Source: Calocera cornea HHB12733 (taxonomy: Eukaryota > Basidiomycota > Dacrymycetes > Dacrymycetales > Dacrymycetaceae). From it: 64,000 nucleotides of DNA. A model generated the notes under the pieces. The model saw nothing but the letters and a program-made list of their open reading frames with translations, searched no databases and was not told the origin of the DNA. Made by a program: the position numbers and the translations under genes. Shown here piece after piece: positions 29,696 to 39,882 of this stretch. The stretch is from positions 1 to 64,000 of the forward strand of contig KV423915.1 of NCBI GenBank assembly GCA_001632435.1, given 5' to 3'. Within the stretch, counting starts at the first letter, position 1. Each line of letters starts with the position of its first letter.

Positions 29696-30470
29696 ATGTC
29701 CGAGCTCCTTCCAACCCACAAGTCGATGGCTAAGGTCATTATGTCAGCTGCTAAGGCCCTTGCCGAAAGGTGAGCTCGTCTATCTCTCATCTGACTCATC
29801 CCACTGACATTATGCTAGTGGTGGTCGCCTGTTCAGCGGAACTCCATCTTCCACTATTGTTCCCATAGATCCCGCTGAAGGAGTCAGCCGCGCAATGGTT
29901 GCTGTGCCCACTTCACTCATGGCTGGCTATTTCTCGGAGAGTACGGGGGCAGGCACCTTGGAGAGCCTGAGAGCAGCACTCGCCCGCCCGCGCCCTTCGT
30001 TGGCGAACATGGTTCATGTTCGCACAACATCGCAGATCAACGAGGACGGGATGCTTACGGAAGGCGACATTGTCCTTCTTACCAACGAGCTCTTGGCGAT
30101 GAACGCAGGCAGGAAGATGAATATTGCGGTCAGTTGATAAGCTTCTCTTTGCACCTTCAATGATGCTGACACGTGAAATCAGGAACTGCATGCCCTCCTC
30201 GCAGACATCGAGAAGATTGAGTTGCTTGCCGCCGGGGATCGGCCCTATTTTCACACTGTCGCGCATGTACGTCATTGTATCATCCATATCCAGACCTGTT
30301 TTGATGTTGTGACTCAGACGACAGAATTCAGCCTCAGCCTTGAGCAGATTGCGCAGTTCTCGGAATTGGATGAAGTGAGCGCCTTTCGTACCACTACGAA
30401 GGAGAAGGATAGGATGGTCTTCCGGCTTTCCCAAGCCGCGAGACGCCTCTTCCTCGCTGCAAACTTGTAG
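29696..30470 (+). CDS. Unrecognised protein, four exons
   Basis: Proposed exons are 29696-29770, about 29819-30129, 30183-30266 and 30318-30470, all with GT-AG borders that keep the frame. The protein begins MSELLPTHKSMAKVIMSAAK. It contains SGGRLFSGTPSSTIVPIDPA, SLMAGYFSESTGAGTLESLR and NMVHVRTTSQINEDGMLTEG, and ends VFRLSQAARRLFLAANL, about 205 residues. No signal peptide, membrane segment or known motif is seen. A good TATA box and four consistent exons support a real gene. The flanking dispersed repeats at 28.44 and 30.77 kb are the only unusual context. No function can be assigned. Confidence 0.6.
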
Positions 30471-30768
30471 CTGCTATAAGTTACCTAGACCTCACATTTA
30501 CCCGCCCTATGATCTGAGATTCGTCGAGTTGTACTGTCCTCCCCCCGAAATTGATGCAGCCTAGAAATCACGAATAAATGATAGCATGGCCAAAGCAGTA
30601 TGGATGCGAGACGACAAAAGCTGAGGGACGAGACTGTTCCGCATTGGCCTTCAGAACAACAGACACCCGCACATGAACCGTGGTGCACGTGTCGCGCGTC
30701 TCATGCACGAGTCAGTCCAGTCGTTCCTGGTGCAAACCCAACCTTCTGCTTGCCGGACAAGCTCTAAG

Positions 30769-30824
30769 AACCTTGCTCCGGAGGAAGATGATGATCATAG
30801 GGACCTGGGAGGGACGCGTCTTTT
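30769..30824 (+). repeat. 57-bp dispersed repeat, copy 2
   Basis: AACCTTGCTCCGGAGGAAG, GATCATAGGGACCTG and GGGACGCGTCTTTT in the same order and orientation as copy 1. The surrounding 30471-31186 has no supported gene. Confidence 0.6.
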
Positions 30825-31186
30825 GTTGGTGGATGAGCCCATGAAAGAGAGTGTACACTGCCTTGACGAGTTAGATCAAAAGAAGGTTTTTTTTTTCGCG
30901 TTGGAACTGTCGGTCATGTATGCAAAGAACGTGAGAAGAAGAATCCCACGCCGTCGACGTATCTGCGTGTCAGCTGTGGTGTACCAACTCCGGGTTCTGA
31001 GGTTCCATTGTCAGGGACAATATGCTTACGCGCCGCAGATGACCTCATCCTGACCAAGGCGTTTCAAAGTCGCCTGCCCGATTACACTTGTCTCTCGATG
31101 TACTGTAAAGGACCATAAAGTACTAAAAGGTCGACCATGGCGCAACGACAGAACTATACTTTATCCCATCCTGTCAATCTCCTACC

Positions 31187-32304
31187 ATGGCGTCCAAAGG
31201 AGAACAGGCCGACTTGATGAAGTTCAAGATTCCGGCTGATGGCCGTTTGGTGCGTCCACCGACAGTCTTCCACAACACCGTCGAGTCGAACGGCAAGTTC
31301 GCTCCGGAAGCTGGCCGATACCATCTCTACGTATCCTATGCATGCCCGTGGGCCCATCGCACGCTCATTGTGCGCGCCCTAAAGGGGCTCGAGGATCTCA
31401 TTTCCATGACCGTCGTCTCGCCTAGGCTCGGATCCAACGGCTGGCCTTTCAAGAAAGCGGACGACTTTCGCGGAGCAGGGGATGACCCCAACGAGGGCGC
31501 GGAATACATGAAGGACTTGTACTTCATTGCAGATGAGAACTATGAGGCGAGGTGAGTCAATAAATGCACTGTTAAGGAGCCTTCACTGACGATCCTCAAA
31601 GGTTCTCTGTCCCCGTCTTGTGGGACAAGAAGCTCCGCACGATTGTCAATAACGAATCATCGGAGATCATTCGCATTCTGTATCACGACTTCGACTCCCT
31701 GCTTCCTGAAGACAAGCAGAAACTGGAGTACCTACCGGAGGACCTAAAGGCGTTCATCGACGAGCAGAACAAGTGGGTGTACGATAACATCAACAGTGCG
31801 CCCCTTGTTTGCCATTCCACAAAACTAGCTTCTGACGCGCGGAACAGATGGCGTCTACAAGTGCGGCCTGGCAGGAACTCAGGAAGCGTACGATGAGGCC
31901 GTCACTGCGCTGTTCGAATCGCTGGAGAGGATCGAGGCGATCCTCGCGAAGAGCGGCGGGCCGTACGTCTTCGGCGAGCGCTTGACCGAAGCCGACATCC
32001 GCCTCTACCCGACCATCATCCGCTTCGACCCAGTCTATGCGACGCACTTCAAGTGCAATATCGGCACCATCCGGCATAACTATCCCCACTTGAACAAGTG
32101 GGTCCGGAACCTGTACTGGAAGAACGAGGCGTTCAAGGGCACAACCGACTTCGAGCACATCAAGGTGCACTACTTCTGGAGCCATGCCATGGTAAGTGGG
32201 CTATAGGACGCGTGATATCGCACTTGGCTGATAACGAGCAGATCAACCCAAAGAGGATCGTTCCCAAAGGGCCGATACCCGATATCGAGCCCCTCGATAC
32301 CTGA
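31187..32304 (+). CDS. ECM4: Glutathionyl-hydroquinone reductase (Xi-class GST)
   Basis: This enzyme reduces S-glutathionyl-hydroquinones with glutathione, recycling quinones that arise in lignin or aromatic degradation. Exon 1 (31187-31552) has [20 protein letters not shown] with the catalytic Cys of the CPWAHR motif. Exon 2, from about 31602, starts [20 protein letters not shown] (glutathione-site N-E-S-S). After an intron near 31797-31849 the helical domain has [20 protein letters not shown] and [14 protein letters not shown]. The last exon begins [20 protein letters not shown]. About 330 residues in total, normal for the family. Wood-decay basidiomycetes often have several such genes. Confidence 0.9.
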
Positions 32305-32675
32305 TTGACCAATGTTGCTGGTCATAAGTGGATCATTTGCCATCTTATCATGTACTACTGCAGTCCCAAGTCAGAGACCAAACTGTATTCTTAACTTGAA
32401 ATAAATGCTGTCGCACTATCAGATACCTGGCATGTGAGCTGCGCTGCCAATTGTCCGAATGTCTCGTGCCCAGGTGGGATTCTATGCCGGGCACGAGTTA
32501 TCACTACTGGTATGCTGTTGCACGTCAGCACTGGCGGAGTCAACCTCCCGTATCCCATTGCTTGACCTTGACTGTAGAACTACATCTATATCGCTACATA
32601 CGGGCGCCTATGCGTGAACAAACCAAGCCATACAACAATCTGATTCGCATCGCTCCATGCGTGGCGTGAAGACCG

Positions 32676-34325
32676 TCACGCATCCTTGAGATCGATGATA
32701 TTGCTGGGCCTTTCTCCTCCGTCCTTCCATTTCCAGAACTGGTTGAATGGTGTATCCTTGCCTTCAATGATCTCCACGATATACTGTTCAGACGTCAGGT
32801 ATGATGTATGCGCTGTCCACTGCGGACGCTCACCTTCCCCAGCATAGGCATGTGCTTAGCTCCATGGCCCGACCCACAGGTAGCAACGAACAGCCCGGCA
32901 TAACCCGGGACATAATCGACCAAGAACTCGTCTCCGGGGCCGTCGGTGTACCAGCACAGCCTGGTCGACTGGACGGGTATGTCCTTGAGCTCGGGGAAGA
33001 ACCCGTCGATCGTGTCGTCCACTATCTTGGCAGCGAGCGCGGGGACGGACTCGGGGTAGACGGGCGTGGAGGCCTCTGGTTGCTCGAGGTTGGTGAACTG
33101 TACCGCAATCAGCGCGCGCCCTTGATGTATCGACGCCGGTGCATACCTTAGTCCCCCGAAACCCGAACTTGACCAGCCCTTCCTTCGTCCTAGGCAGGAT
33201 ATAAAGCCCGTTCCGTTGGAGCCCCTCCGAGCCCCAGATGATGACGGGGAATCGTTCGGGGGCGAAACGGTCCCACAGGTCTGGCCGGTCTTGCGGGAGT
33301 TGGTAGGTGATGAGCGAGCCGGCGGTCGCCGTTGCGGAGGGTGCCGTTTGAGGGACCAGGAGGGGAGTGAAGGCACCGGCTGGAAAGAATACTCAATTAG
33401 AGGAGCAGACCTTAAAAAGAGACGAGAAGCTTACTGGCTACAATCACCAGGTCAGCGGGATGCTCGCCAGCGACGGTCTTCACCCCGATGATCTTCTGTA
33501 TGGTCGCTGTCTTGGCGGTCAAGAACTTGGTCACCTTACCGTCTTCGCCGAGGACGAACTTGACACCCGCCTTGCGGCAGAGATGATATAGCCACAGGCA
33601 GGCCTTGCCCATGAGCACGAATCCCGCCGTGCTATCCAGTACGCCGACGCTCGCCTTGGCTCCCTCGGTCGCTGGATCCCCCAGCACGCAGTACCTCGCC
33701 TTCCACTTTGGATCCTCGAACGCATGCCTCCGGTCCTCCGCGTCCTGCAGGGAGAACTGCTGCGCGCGCGTGCCGGCCGCCGCAAAGTTCCTCAGCGTGG
33801 CCTGCTCATGCGCGCTCAGCCGGTCCGTCGCGCTCAGCCGGAGCATCCCGCACAGGTCGACGAGCGTGTCGTCCGTCCCCAGCCCGGGCGGCAGGTCCGA
33901 AGGCGCGGAGCGCGCGATCTCGTCGTTCCATTGCAGCCAGACCGTCTGGGATTCGTATGCGAGACGCTGGTAGTGCACTTGCTCGCCGTAGGATGCGCGA
34001 AAGACCTTGTTGATGTCGGCCGAGGCGGACTTGGAGCCGAGGTCGGGCGAGTAGTGCCGCGAGGGCAGGTCCTGGCCGTCTAGGACCGACACGTTCTTAT
34101 AGCCTACATCGAGGAGCGAAAGGCAACCAATCTCAGCGGCTTAGTCGTATTGGAGTAGAAATTAGATGAGCGCGACCTTTTTTGGAGAGATGCCAAGCCG
34201 TGCTCAAGCCAAAGACGCCTGCACGAGGGGCGAATAGGCATCAGTCCCGATCGGGATATCGCACTGGGTCACGAGTTGTCACCTGCACCCACCACAACAA
34301 CCCTAGCATTTGTCAAGTCAGGCAT
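32676..34325 (-). CDS. FAD-dependent amine oxidase (fructosyl-amine/sarcosine oxidase type)
   Basis: The start at 34325 gives MPDLTNARVVVVGAG, and after the first intron VFGLSTAWHLSKKGYKNVSV, completing a Rossmann G-x-G-x-x-G for FAD. The long exon 33412-34092 has ASYGEQVHYQRLAYESQTVW and ADLVIVA. Later exons give GSLITYQLPQ, then RLCWYTDGPGDEFLVDYVPG, and GSGHGAKHMPMLGK, where the family's covalent-FAD Cys or its equivalent lies near ATCGSGHG. The protein ends IIDLKDA at 32676. This is the DAO/MSOX-like family of fructosyl amino acid oxidases, L-pipecolate and saccharopine oxidases; substrate choice cannot be read from the sequence. About 440 residues. It shares a 274-bp divergent promoter with the ERG2 gene. 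Confidence 0.85.
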
Positions 34326-34599
34326 TGAGAGCACCGTAAGGCAGTCGGTATACAGCAAGGTCGAGGACTAGGATACTAAAGGATCCAGCTGGCCATGTAT
34401 GTATGCAGTCGGCCGAATGAAGAAGAGAAGACAGTACGTAAGCGGCCGCGGGACGTTGAGAAGCCAAGACCCCTACTCGCACCCGGCCTCCGTGAAAACA
34501 CGGCGTTTGGGGAACTTGACATCTCTCGTCGGATATCCCCAAGCACGACCTCAGTTCCCCATTCCCTCCTCCTCCCCTCCCACCCTCCTTCACCTCGAA

Positions 34600-35451
34600 A
34601 TGTCGGCCAAGGCGCCCAAAAGCCCAGCGGCCGCGAAGCCCCGGTCATACAAGAACATATTCCGCGCAATCCTCGTCCTCACCGGATTGTACTTCCTCTG
34701 GGCCTTCGCCGACACCCACGTCGAGCGGTTCTATATCTTCCAGCCCGAGTCACTGCATGCCCTCGCACTGGAAGCACTGGACCTGTACCCTGGGCAGAGC
34801 GCGAGCAGCCTCGAGAAGGTCATCGATCACATCGTGACGAGCCTGACTGAGTCGCATGGCGCGAAGCACATCAACGTCGACCAGAAGGAGTGGTTCTTCA
34901 ACAACGCGGGGGGCGCAATGGGCGCGATGTACGTCATCCACGCGAGTGTGACTGAGTATCTGATCGTGCGTCTTCTTAAATCCTGTGATCGTGTGGCTCG
35001 CCCCCTCCGGGAGTCGCTGACCGTGGCCCCTAGATCTTCGGCACGCCCCTGGGCACCGAGGGACACACGGGAAGGCACAGCGCGGACGACTACTTCCACA
35101 TCCTGCACGGCGAGCAGTGGGCGTTTGCCCCCGGCGCACTGGAGAAGGAGGTGCGTGCGCGATCCGCCTTCCATTCGTTCCTTCCACCCGTCGTCGCCCC
35201 TGACTGACAGACTCGATCGACAGGTGTACCCGACGGGCTCCGTGCACCACCTGAAGCGCGGGACGATCAAGCAGTACAAGATGCACGAGGGGTGCTTCGC
35301 GCTCGAGTACGCGCGGGGGTGGATCCCGTTCATGCTGCCCTTTGGCTTCGCGGACGGGATCACCAGCACCCTCGACCTGCCCACGCTGTGGGACATGACC
35401 TGGATCTCGGCCAGGGAGATGGGCCGCAACCTCCTGGCCGGCAAGCTATAG
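34600..35451 (+). CDS. ERG2: C-8 sterol isomerase (ERG2)
   Basis: ERG2 shifts the delta-8 double bond of fecosterol to delta-7 in ergosterol synthesis at the endoplasmic reticulum and is related to the sigma-1 receptor. The start [19 protein letters not shown] is followed by one N-terminal membrane helix ([19 protein letters not shown]). [40 protein letters not shown] and GEQWAF are conserved family strings, and the C-terminal half has [40 protein letters not shown] contributes to the lipid-facing end. Introns lie at about 34964-35033 and 35152-35223. About 235 residues, slightly above yeast ERG2. The frame is open upstream to 34399, but the ATG at 34600 matches the family. Confidence 0.93.
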   Translation: MSAKAPKSPAAAKPRSYKNIFRAILVLTGLYFLWAFADTHVERFYIFQPESLHALALEALDLYPGQSASSLEKVIDHIVTSLTESHGAKHINVDQKEWFFNNAGGAMGAMYVIHASVTEYLIVRLLKSCDRVARPLRESLTVAPRSSARPWAPRDTREGTARTTTSTSCTASSGRLPPAHWRRRCVRDPPSIRSFHPSSPLTDRLDRQVYPTGSVHHLKRGTIKQYKMHEGCFALEYARGWIPFMLPFGFADGITSTLDLPTLWDMTWISAREMGRNLLAGKL

Positions 35452-35893
35452 TCTATCTTCGCATCCATCTACCCACTGGCTGCCTTGCATTGCGCGCATG
35501 CCCGGGTCGGAGGTCGGAGCGACTGCGGCGTGACCGTGGGCCATGGAGCGGGAACAATGGGCCGCGTAGAAGTGCCGTAGGGAATGCAGTGACTAGCAGC
35601 GCGGACCTGTGAATGCCAACGCGATTGATTGGAATATGTGTGTGATTGCCCGACCGCCCGTCCGGGTGCGCCGGGCGACGAGAGGGATGGCCGCGCACGA
35701 TTGGCAGTTGGGCGCGTGAGAGCGGTCGGCCTGGGCGGGATGGCCGCTGCGGGCGCCAGACGGGCGCGTATCACCCCGCCGGCGCGTATCCGCAGAAGCA
35801 TAGTAAGCGTGCCCTACTAGACCGGGACAGTAGGGTCCTGCCCTGCCTCCCTCTTTTATACCGCCTCGGCTCGGCCAGACTCTGCACATGCAC
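35452..35893. other. Intergenic region, nothing recognised
   Basis: About 440 bp between the ERG2 stop and the start of the WBP11-like gene, both on the plus strand. No ORF of note, no repeat. Presumed terminator and promoter. Confidence 0.4.
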
Positions 35894-37401
35894 CATGCCA
35901 AAGGCGAAGAACTACAACCCGGCGGATGCCTTCAGTGGGTGTGGTTGATGTGGAAGAGGTCGGCGCTGACAGCTGGCACAGGGAAGGCGCAGAGGAAGAA
36001 GGAGCTCGCAAAGGTGCGTTTTCGGCGGCCCATCGGGGACACGGCAGGGGCTGACCGGCGGGCAGAATAAGGAGGCAAGGAAAGGCGCAAAGGAGTTAGC
36101 GACGGTCAAGAAGGATACTTCAGGTGCGCTGTGCACTGCGATGCGCACACTAGACGGACGGCCTGACGCGCCGTCCAGCATGGGAGGAAGAGATCGCCAA
36201 GCTGCTCGAGCAGGGTGCGTGTCGCCCGCCGGCCCTCCGTGCCCGCTCTAACCCCCACACAGAGAAGGCCGCGCCGCTCAGCGCCGCCCAGAAGTCCCGC
36301 CTTGCCGAGCTGCGCGCGGAGGTGACGCGGATAAACGCCGCCAAGGACGCGTACGTCGAGGCGCACCCGGAGCAGCGTAAGCTCGTCTACCGCTCGCGCG
36401 CGCCCAGGCCCGCCGCCACGGGCCCGGGTCAGGACGGCGCGGCGGGGGCGGGGCTGAAGGAGGACCGCAGCCTGTTCGGGAAGAACGGCCTGCCCCTCCG
36501 CCCCGACAGGAGCGTGTACTACGATGCCGTTATGAACCCGTATGGGATGCCCCCACCGGGCATGCCGTATGTGGAACGAGGTGCGTGTTTGGTGTCTCCG
36601 TGGCCATGCGCGCGGCGGATGAGTCATGATGCTGATGATGGGGGCACAGCTGCGACACCCGTGGAGGGCGAGGATGAAGAGATGGAGGAAGATGAGGAGG
36701 AAGATGAGGAGGAGTATGGCGACGAGCAGGACGGGGAGCAGGCTGAGCAAGCCGACGATGCGCAGCAAGGCGCCGCAGGCAGAGGCTTGTCCATCCCCCT
36801 CCCCCCGCGCAAACAAGAAGTCGACCCGACCGACGAGCCACTCGAGTCCATCCCCCTCCCCCCCGGCCCTCCTCCCATCAAGACCCTCCCGCCGCCGCCG
36901 CTCCCGCCCGGCCCGCCCCCGGGGATGCAGCACCAGCCGTACCAGCACCAGCACCAGTACCAGTACCCGGGGATGCTGCCCTTCCCGCCGCTGCTCCAGA
37001 TGCCGCCGATGCAGATGCCGCCGACGGGGACGGCGCTGCAGATGCAGATGGGGATGCCGATGGGGATGGGGATGGGGATGAGGGCGGTGCCTGCCCACTC
37101 GCAGGCACAGGCCCACGCGACGGCAACCACGTCCGCCGCGCCCATCACGTATTCCGCGCCCGCCACGCCCGCCCAACCCCAATCCCAATCCCAGCTCCCC
37201 CCGCCCCCGCCGTCCCTGCCCGCTAAGCCCGCACCGCCGTCTCAGCAGGTCCAAGCGCCCCCGCAGACGCACGCCGAGCCCCTCCCGCCCAGCACGAGCG
37301 CGGCGACCATCTCTGCGCCGGCGGCGCTCAGGGACCTGAGAGCCGAGGCGACGGCGTTCGTCCCCAGTGCTGTGAAGCGGCGCAAGGTCGCTGGCAAGTA
37401 G
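35894..37401 (+). CDS. WBP11: WBP11-like spliceosome protein
   Basis: WBP11 (Npw38-binding protein) is a nuclear splicing factor whose proline-rich segments bind WW and SH3 domains. The short first exon encodes MPKAKNYNPADAF. It splices to RKAQRKKELAK and then NKEARKGAKELATVKKDT, the diagnostic family N-terminus. EKAAPLSAAQKSRLAELRAE is a coiled-coil segment. SLFGKNGLPLRPDRSVYYDA and YGMPPPGMPY follow. The C-terminal half is acidic (EEMEEDEEEDEEEYGDEQ), then extremely Pro/Met/Gln-rich with IPLPPG repeats, ending VKRRKVAGK. Several small introns occur in the first 300 bp. About 390 residues. It converges with the bL9m gene, 157 bp between stops. Confidence 0.85.
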
Positions 37402-37558
37402 CTGCCCCGCTGGTGCTGCTGTACGGGGGAGGTAAGCGCGCAGCCGCAGAGGCAGATGCAGAGAAGGAGCAGAGGCGCGCAGTAGCGGATAAGCAAGCGG
37501 ATAATTTTGCTGTACTATCTCACGTCATGTCCCAACACATCTAATGTACCCCCCCGCT

Positions 37559-38463
37559 CTACACTTGCACTTTCGGCTCGTCCAGGTTCGGGGCCTCCGC
37601 TTGCTGTCCCACCGGCTGGGCAGGGGCCTCTGGGGCCAGCTCCTCCTCCTCCTCCCTGATCACCTCGACCACGTCGCCCTCGTCAGGCGGCACGACGACG
37701 ATCCTGAGCTCGGCCTGCCCCACGCCCTGCAGGACGACGGTGGCGGTGGCGTGTCCAAGCGCCTTGACGCGGTTCATGACGACGGCGTCCCCCTCGAGCC
37801 TGACGGTGCACTGGCCGGGGTCGAGCCGCACCCCGTGCTCCGCCGCGAGCAGGGCGAGGATGTGGGAGGCGGTGACGGAGCCGAAGAGCTCTGGGGAGGA
37901 GGGCGAGATGGGCCGGCGGGTGAAGGTGAGCGGCGGGAGCGCCTGGAGGACGGGAAGGAGAGGAGAGAGCGAGGGCGTACGCAGCGCCGCTTCGGCTAGC
38001 GGCGTGGGGAGGGGCGGCTGCTTCTGGCTGTTAGCACTTGTTTTGCACGCCGCTTTCCCACAGAAGGGAGACTGGGGAGAGGAGGGAGGAGGAGAGGGAC
38101 GGACCTCTGCCAGTGCACCCGGCACGCGCACGCCCGTGCTGACCAGGTCGCCGAGCCTGAAGCCGCCCATGGGCCGCAGGACGTACTCTGCGCGCTGCTG
38201 GGGGAAGTACCATGCGCGCATCTCCTGGCGGGGCACCTCGAGCACGGCGCCGCGCTTGCCGAGGGTCGGCACGTCCTGCAGCAGCCGCACCAGAACACCG
38301 TGCTTCGATTTGGTGTTGCGGCCTCGGCGGTAGAGGGCGCGCTGGGGAGGGCGGGGTGAGCGGGGAAGGGGTGCACGGGGGGGAGGGGGAGGAGGGGACG
38401 TACGGTCAGTGGTGGGGCGGGGGGCGGGTGCGCTGTGCGCAGTGCGCGGGCGAGGACGTGCAT
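37559..38463 (-). CDS. MRPL50: Mitochondrial ribosomal protein bL9m
   Basis: A component of the mitochondrial large ribosomal subunit. Exon 1 (from ATG 38463) encodes MHVLARALRTAHPPPAPPLT, a basic, acid-free leader. The intron of about 63 nt ends before RALYRRGRNTKSKHGVLVRL, and LLQDVPTLGKRGAVLEVPRQ with MRAWYFPQQRAEYV is the bacterial L9 N-terminal signature. A possible second intron (about 38030-38105) would remove a low-complexity part of the otherwise open frame. The C-terminal domain has ITFTRRPISPSSPELFGSVT-like L9 features (FTRRPI, ELFGSVT) and VKALGHATATVVLQGVGQAE, then an acidic tail. The yeast name is given by homology of the family. It is divergent from the dCMP deaminase gene by 213 bp. 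Confidence 0.85.
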
Positions 38464-38676
38464 GGTGTGTGTTGCGTGCTGCTTGCTGCAAGGTGAGGTG
38501 AGGTGAGGCGCTTCAGTTAGAGTAGTAGTACTAGTGCTGTCCTGCCAAAGTCGACCCTCACTGCTCACACCCTGTTCCAGATTGGGTAGGCGCCCGGGAA
38601 ATGCCTCCGTGACGCGACCACCGTGTCCATCCATCTCTGCTGTCCAGGTGGTTGTGGCCTACCAGCGAGAACGGGG

Positions 38677-39877
38677 ATGTTCATCGGCATCGTCGGCACT
38701 GAGTGCGCCGGCAAGGCACTCGTCAAGCGCTACCTCACCGCACACGGCTTTGCAGACCTCTCCCTGCCCGATGCCGAGGACGCGCACCCCTCCACCACCC
38801 CAACCACCTTCCCCACCCCCTCGGCCATGCTCGCCCACGCGACCCGCCACTGGCACGCCCACTTTGTCACCACCTCCCTCACCGCCCACGCCGACCTGGC
38901 CCAGTGCATCAAGCGCCCCTTCTTCCTCCTCCTCCTCGTCGACGCACCCGTCTTGCTCAGGTGGCGCAGGCTGCGCGCGAAGAGGCCGGCGCTGGCAGAG
39001 GGGCAGGAAGCCCTCGACGCGTTCTTGGCCAGGAACGACCAGCTCGTGTACGGCCCGCCTGGCGCAACCGGGTGCGACTTCCCCCGCGTTCCCCAACCCC
39101 TCGCTGACCGAACCCCCTGCCCCAGCCCAGGCGCAGCCTCCCTGCACACCCTCGCGCGCAGCCTCACCCACGTGAGCGTCCTCAACGGCTTCGCGACCAT
39201 CCCCGAGCTGCACGCGCACCTCGACGCGCTGGACCTGCTCGATCCGGAGCGGCTCAGGCCGGGGTGGGACAGCTATTTTATGGTCAGTCTGCCTGTTCGT
39301 CCGCGCTGCGTGCTGCTGTGCCGCACTGCCCGGACGGGCGGCGACAGTCGGTGCGGTTGTACGACTCGGCTGAGCGCACCTCGCCTCGCTCCGCTCAAAC
39401 TGCATGAAGCGGCGCGTGGGCGCGCTGCTCGTGCGCTCCCACCGCGTCATCTCCACAGGGTACAACGGCACGCCGCGCGGGCTGGTCAACTGCGCCGAGG
39501 GCGGCTGCGCGCGGTGCAACGGCTCTGGCGCGCGGAGCGGGGAGATGCTCGACGAGTGCCTCTGCTTGCATGCCGAGGAGAACGCGCTGCTCGAGGCTGG
39601 CCGGGAGCGCGTCAGCGGCGGCGGCGGCGGCGGCGGGGGCGGCGCGGCCGAGGGCGCGGTGCTGTACTGCAACACCTGCCCGTGCTTGCGGTGCAGTGTC
39701 AAGATTGTCCAGACGGGCGTGAGGGAGGTCGTGTACAACCTCGCGTATAGCATGTCCGTCCCCTTTCCATTTCCCTCTGCAGGAAACGAGGCTGACCAGG
39801 TGCACAGGGACGAGGCCTCTGCAAAGGTGTTCAAGGAAGCCGGCGTCGCGCTGCGGCAGCACTGCCCGCCACCATAG
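38677..39877 (+). CDS. DCD1: Deoxycytidylate (dCMP) deaminase
   Basis: This enzyme converts dCMP to dUMP for thymidylate synthesis, with zinc as cofactor. The start MFIGIVGTECAGKALVKRYL at 38677 is the P-loop-like N-terminal domain usual in fungal DCD1. The catalytic domain begins after an intron (about 39282-39399) with RRVGALLVRSHRVISTGYNG, then NCAEGGCARCNGSG. ECLCLHAEENALLEAG carries the catalytic His-Ala-Glu, and YCNTCPCLRCSVKIVQTG the two zinc cysteines. A poly-Gly insert of nine residues (about 39619-39645) interrupts the domain before AAEGAVLYCNT. The last exon gives DEASAKVFKEAGVALRQHCP. About 365 residues. The stop is 5 bp from the stop of the convergent TTI1 gene. Confidence 0.92.
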
Positions 39878-39882
39878 TGTCA

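Noticed and set aside
36106..37272. 388-residue minus-strand ORF opposite the WBP11-like gene
   Set aside because: Arg/Gly/His-rich antisense shadow of proline-rich coding sequence; the sense strand has clear WBP11 motifs and consistent introns.
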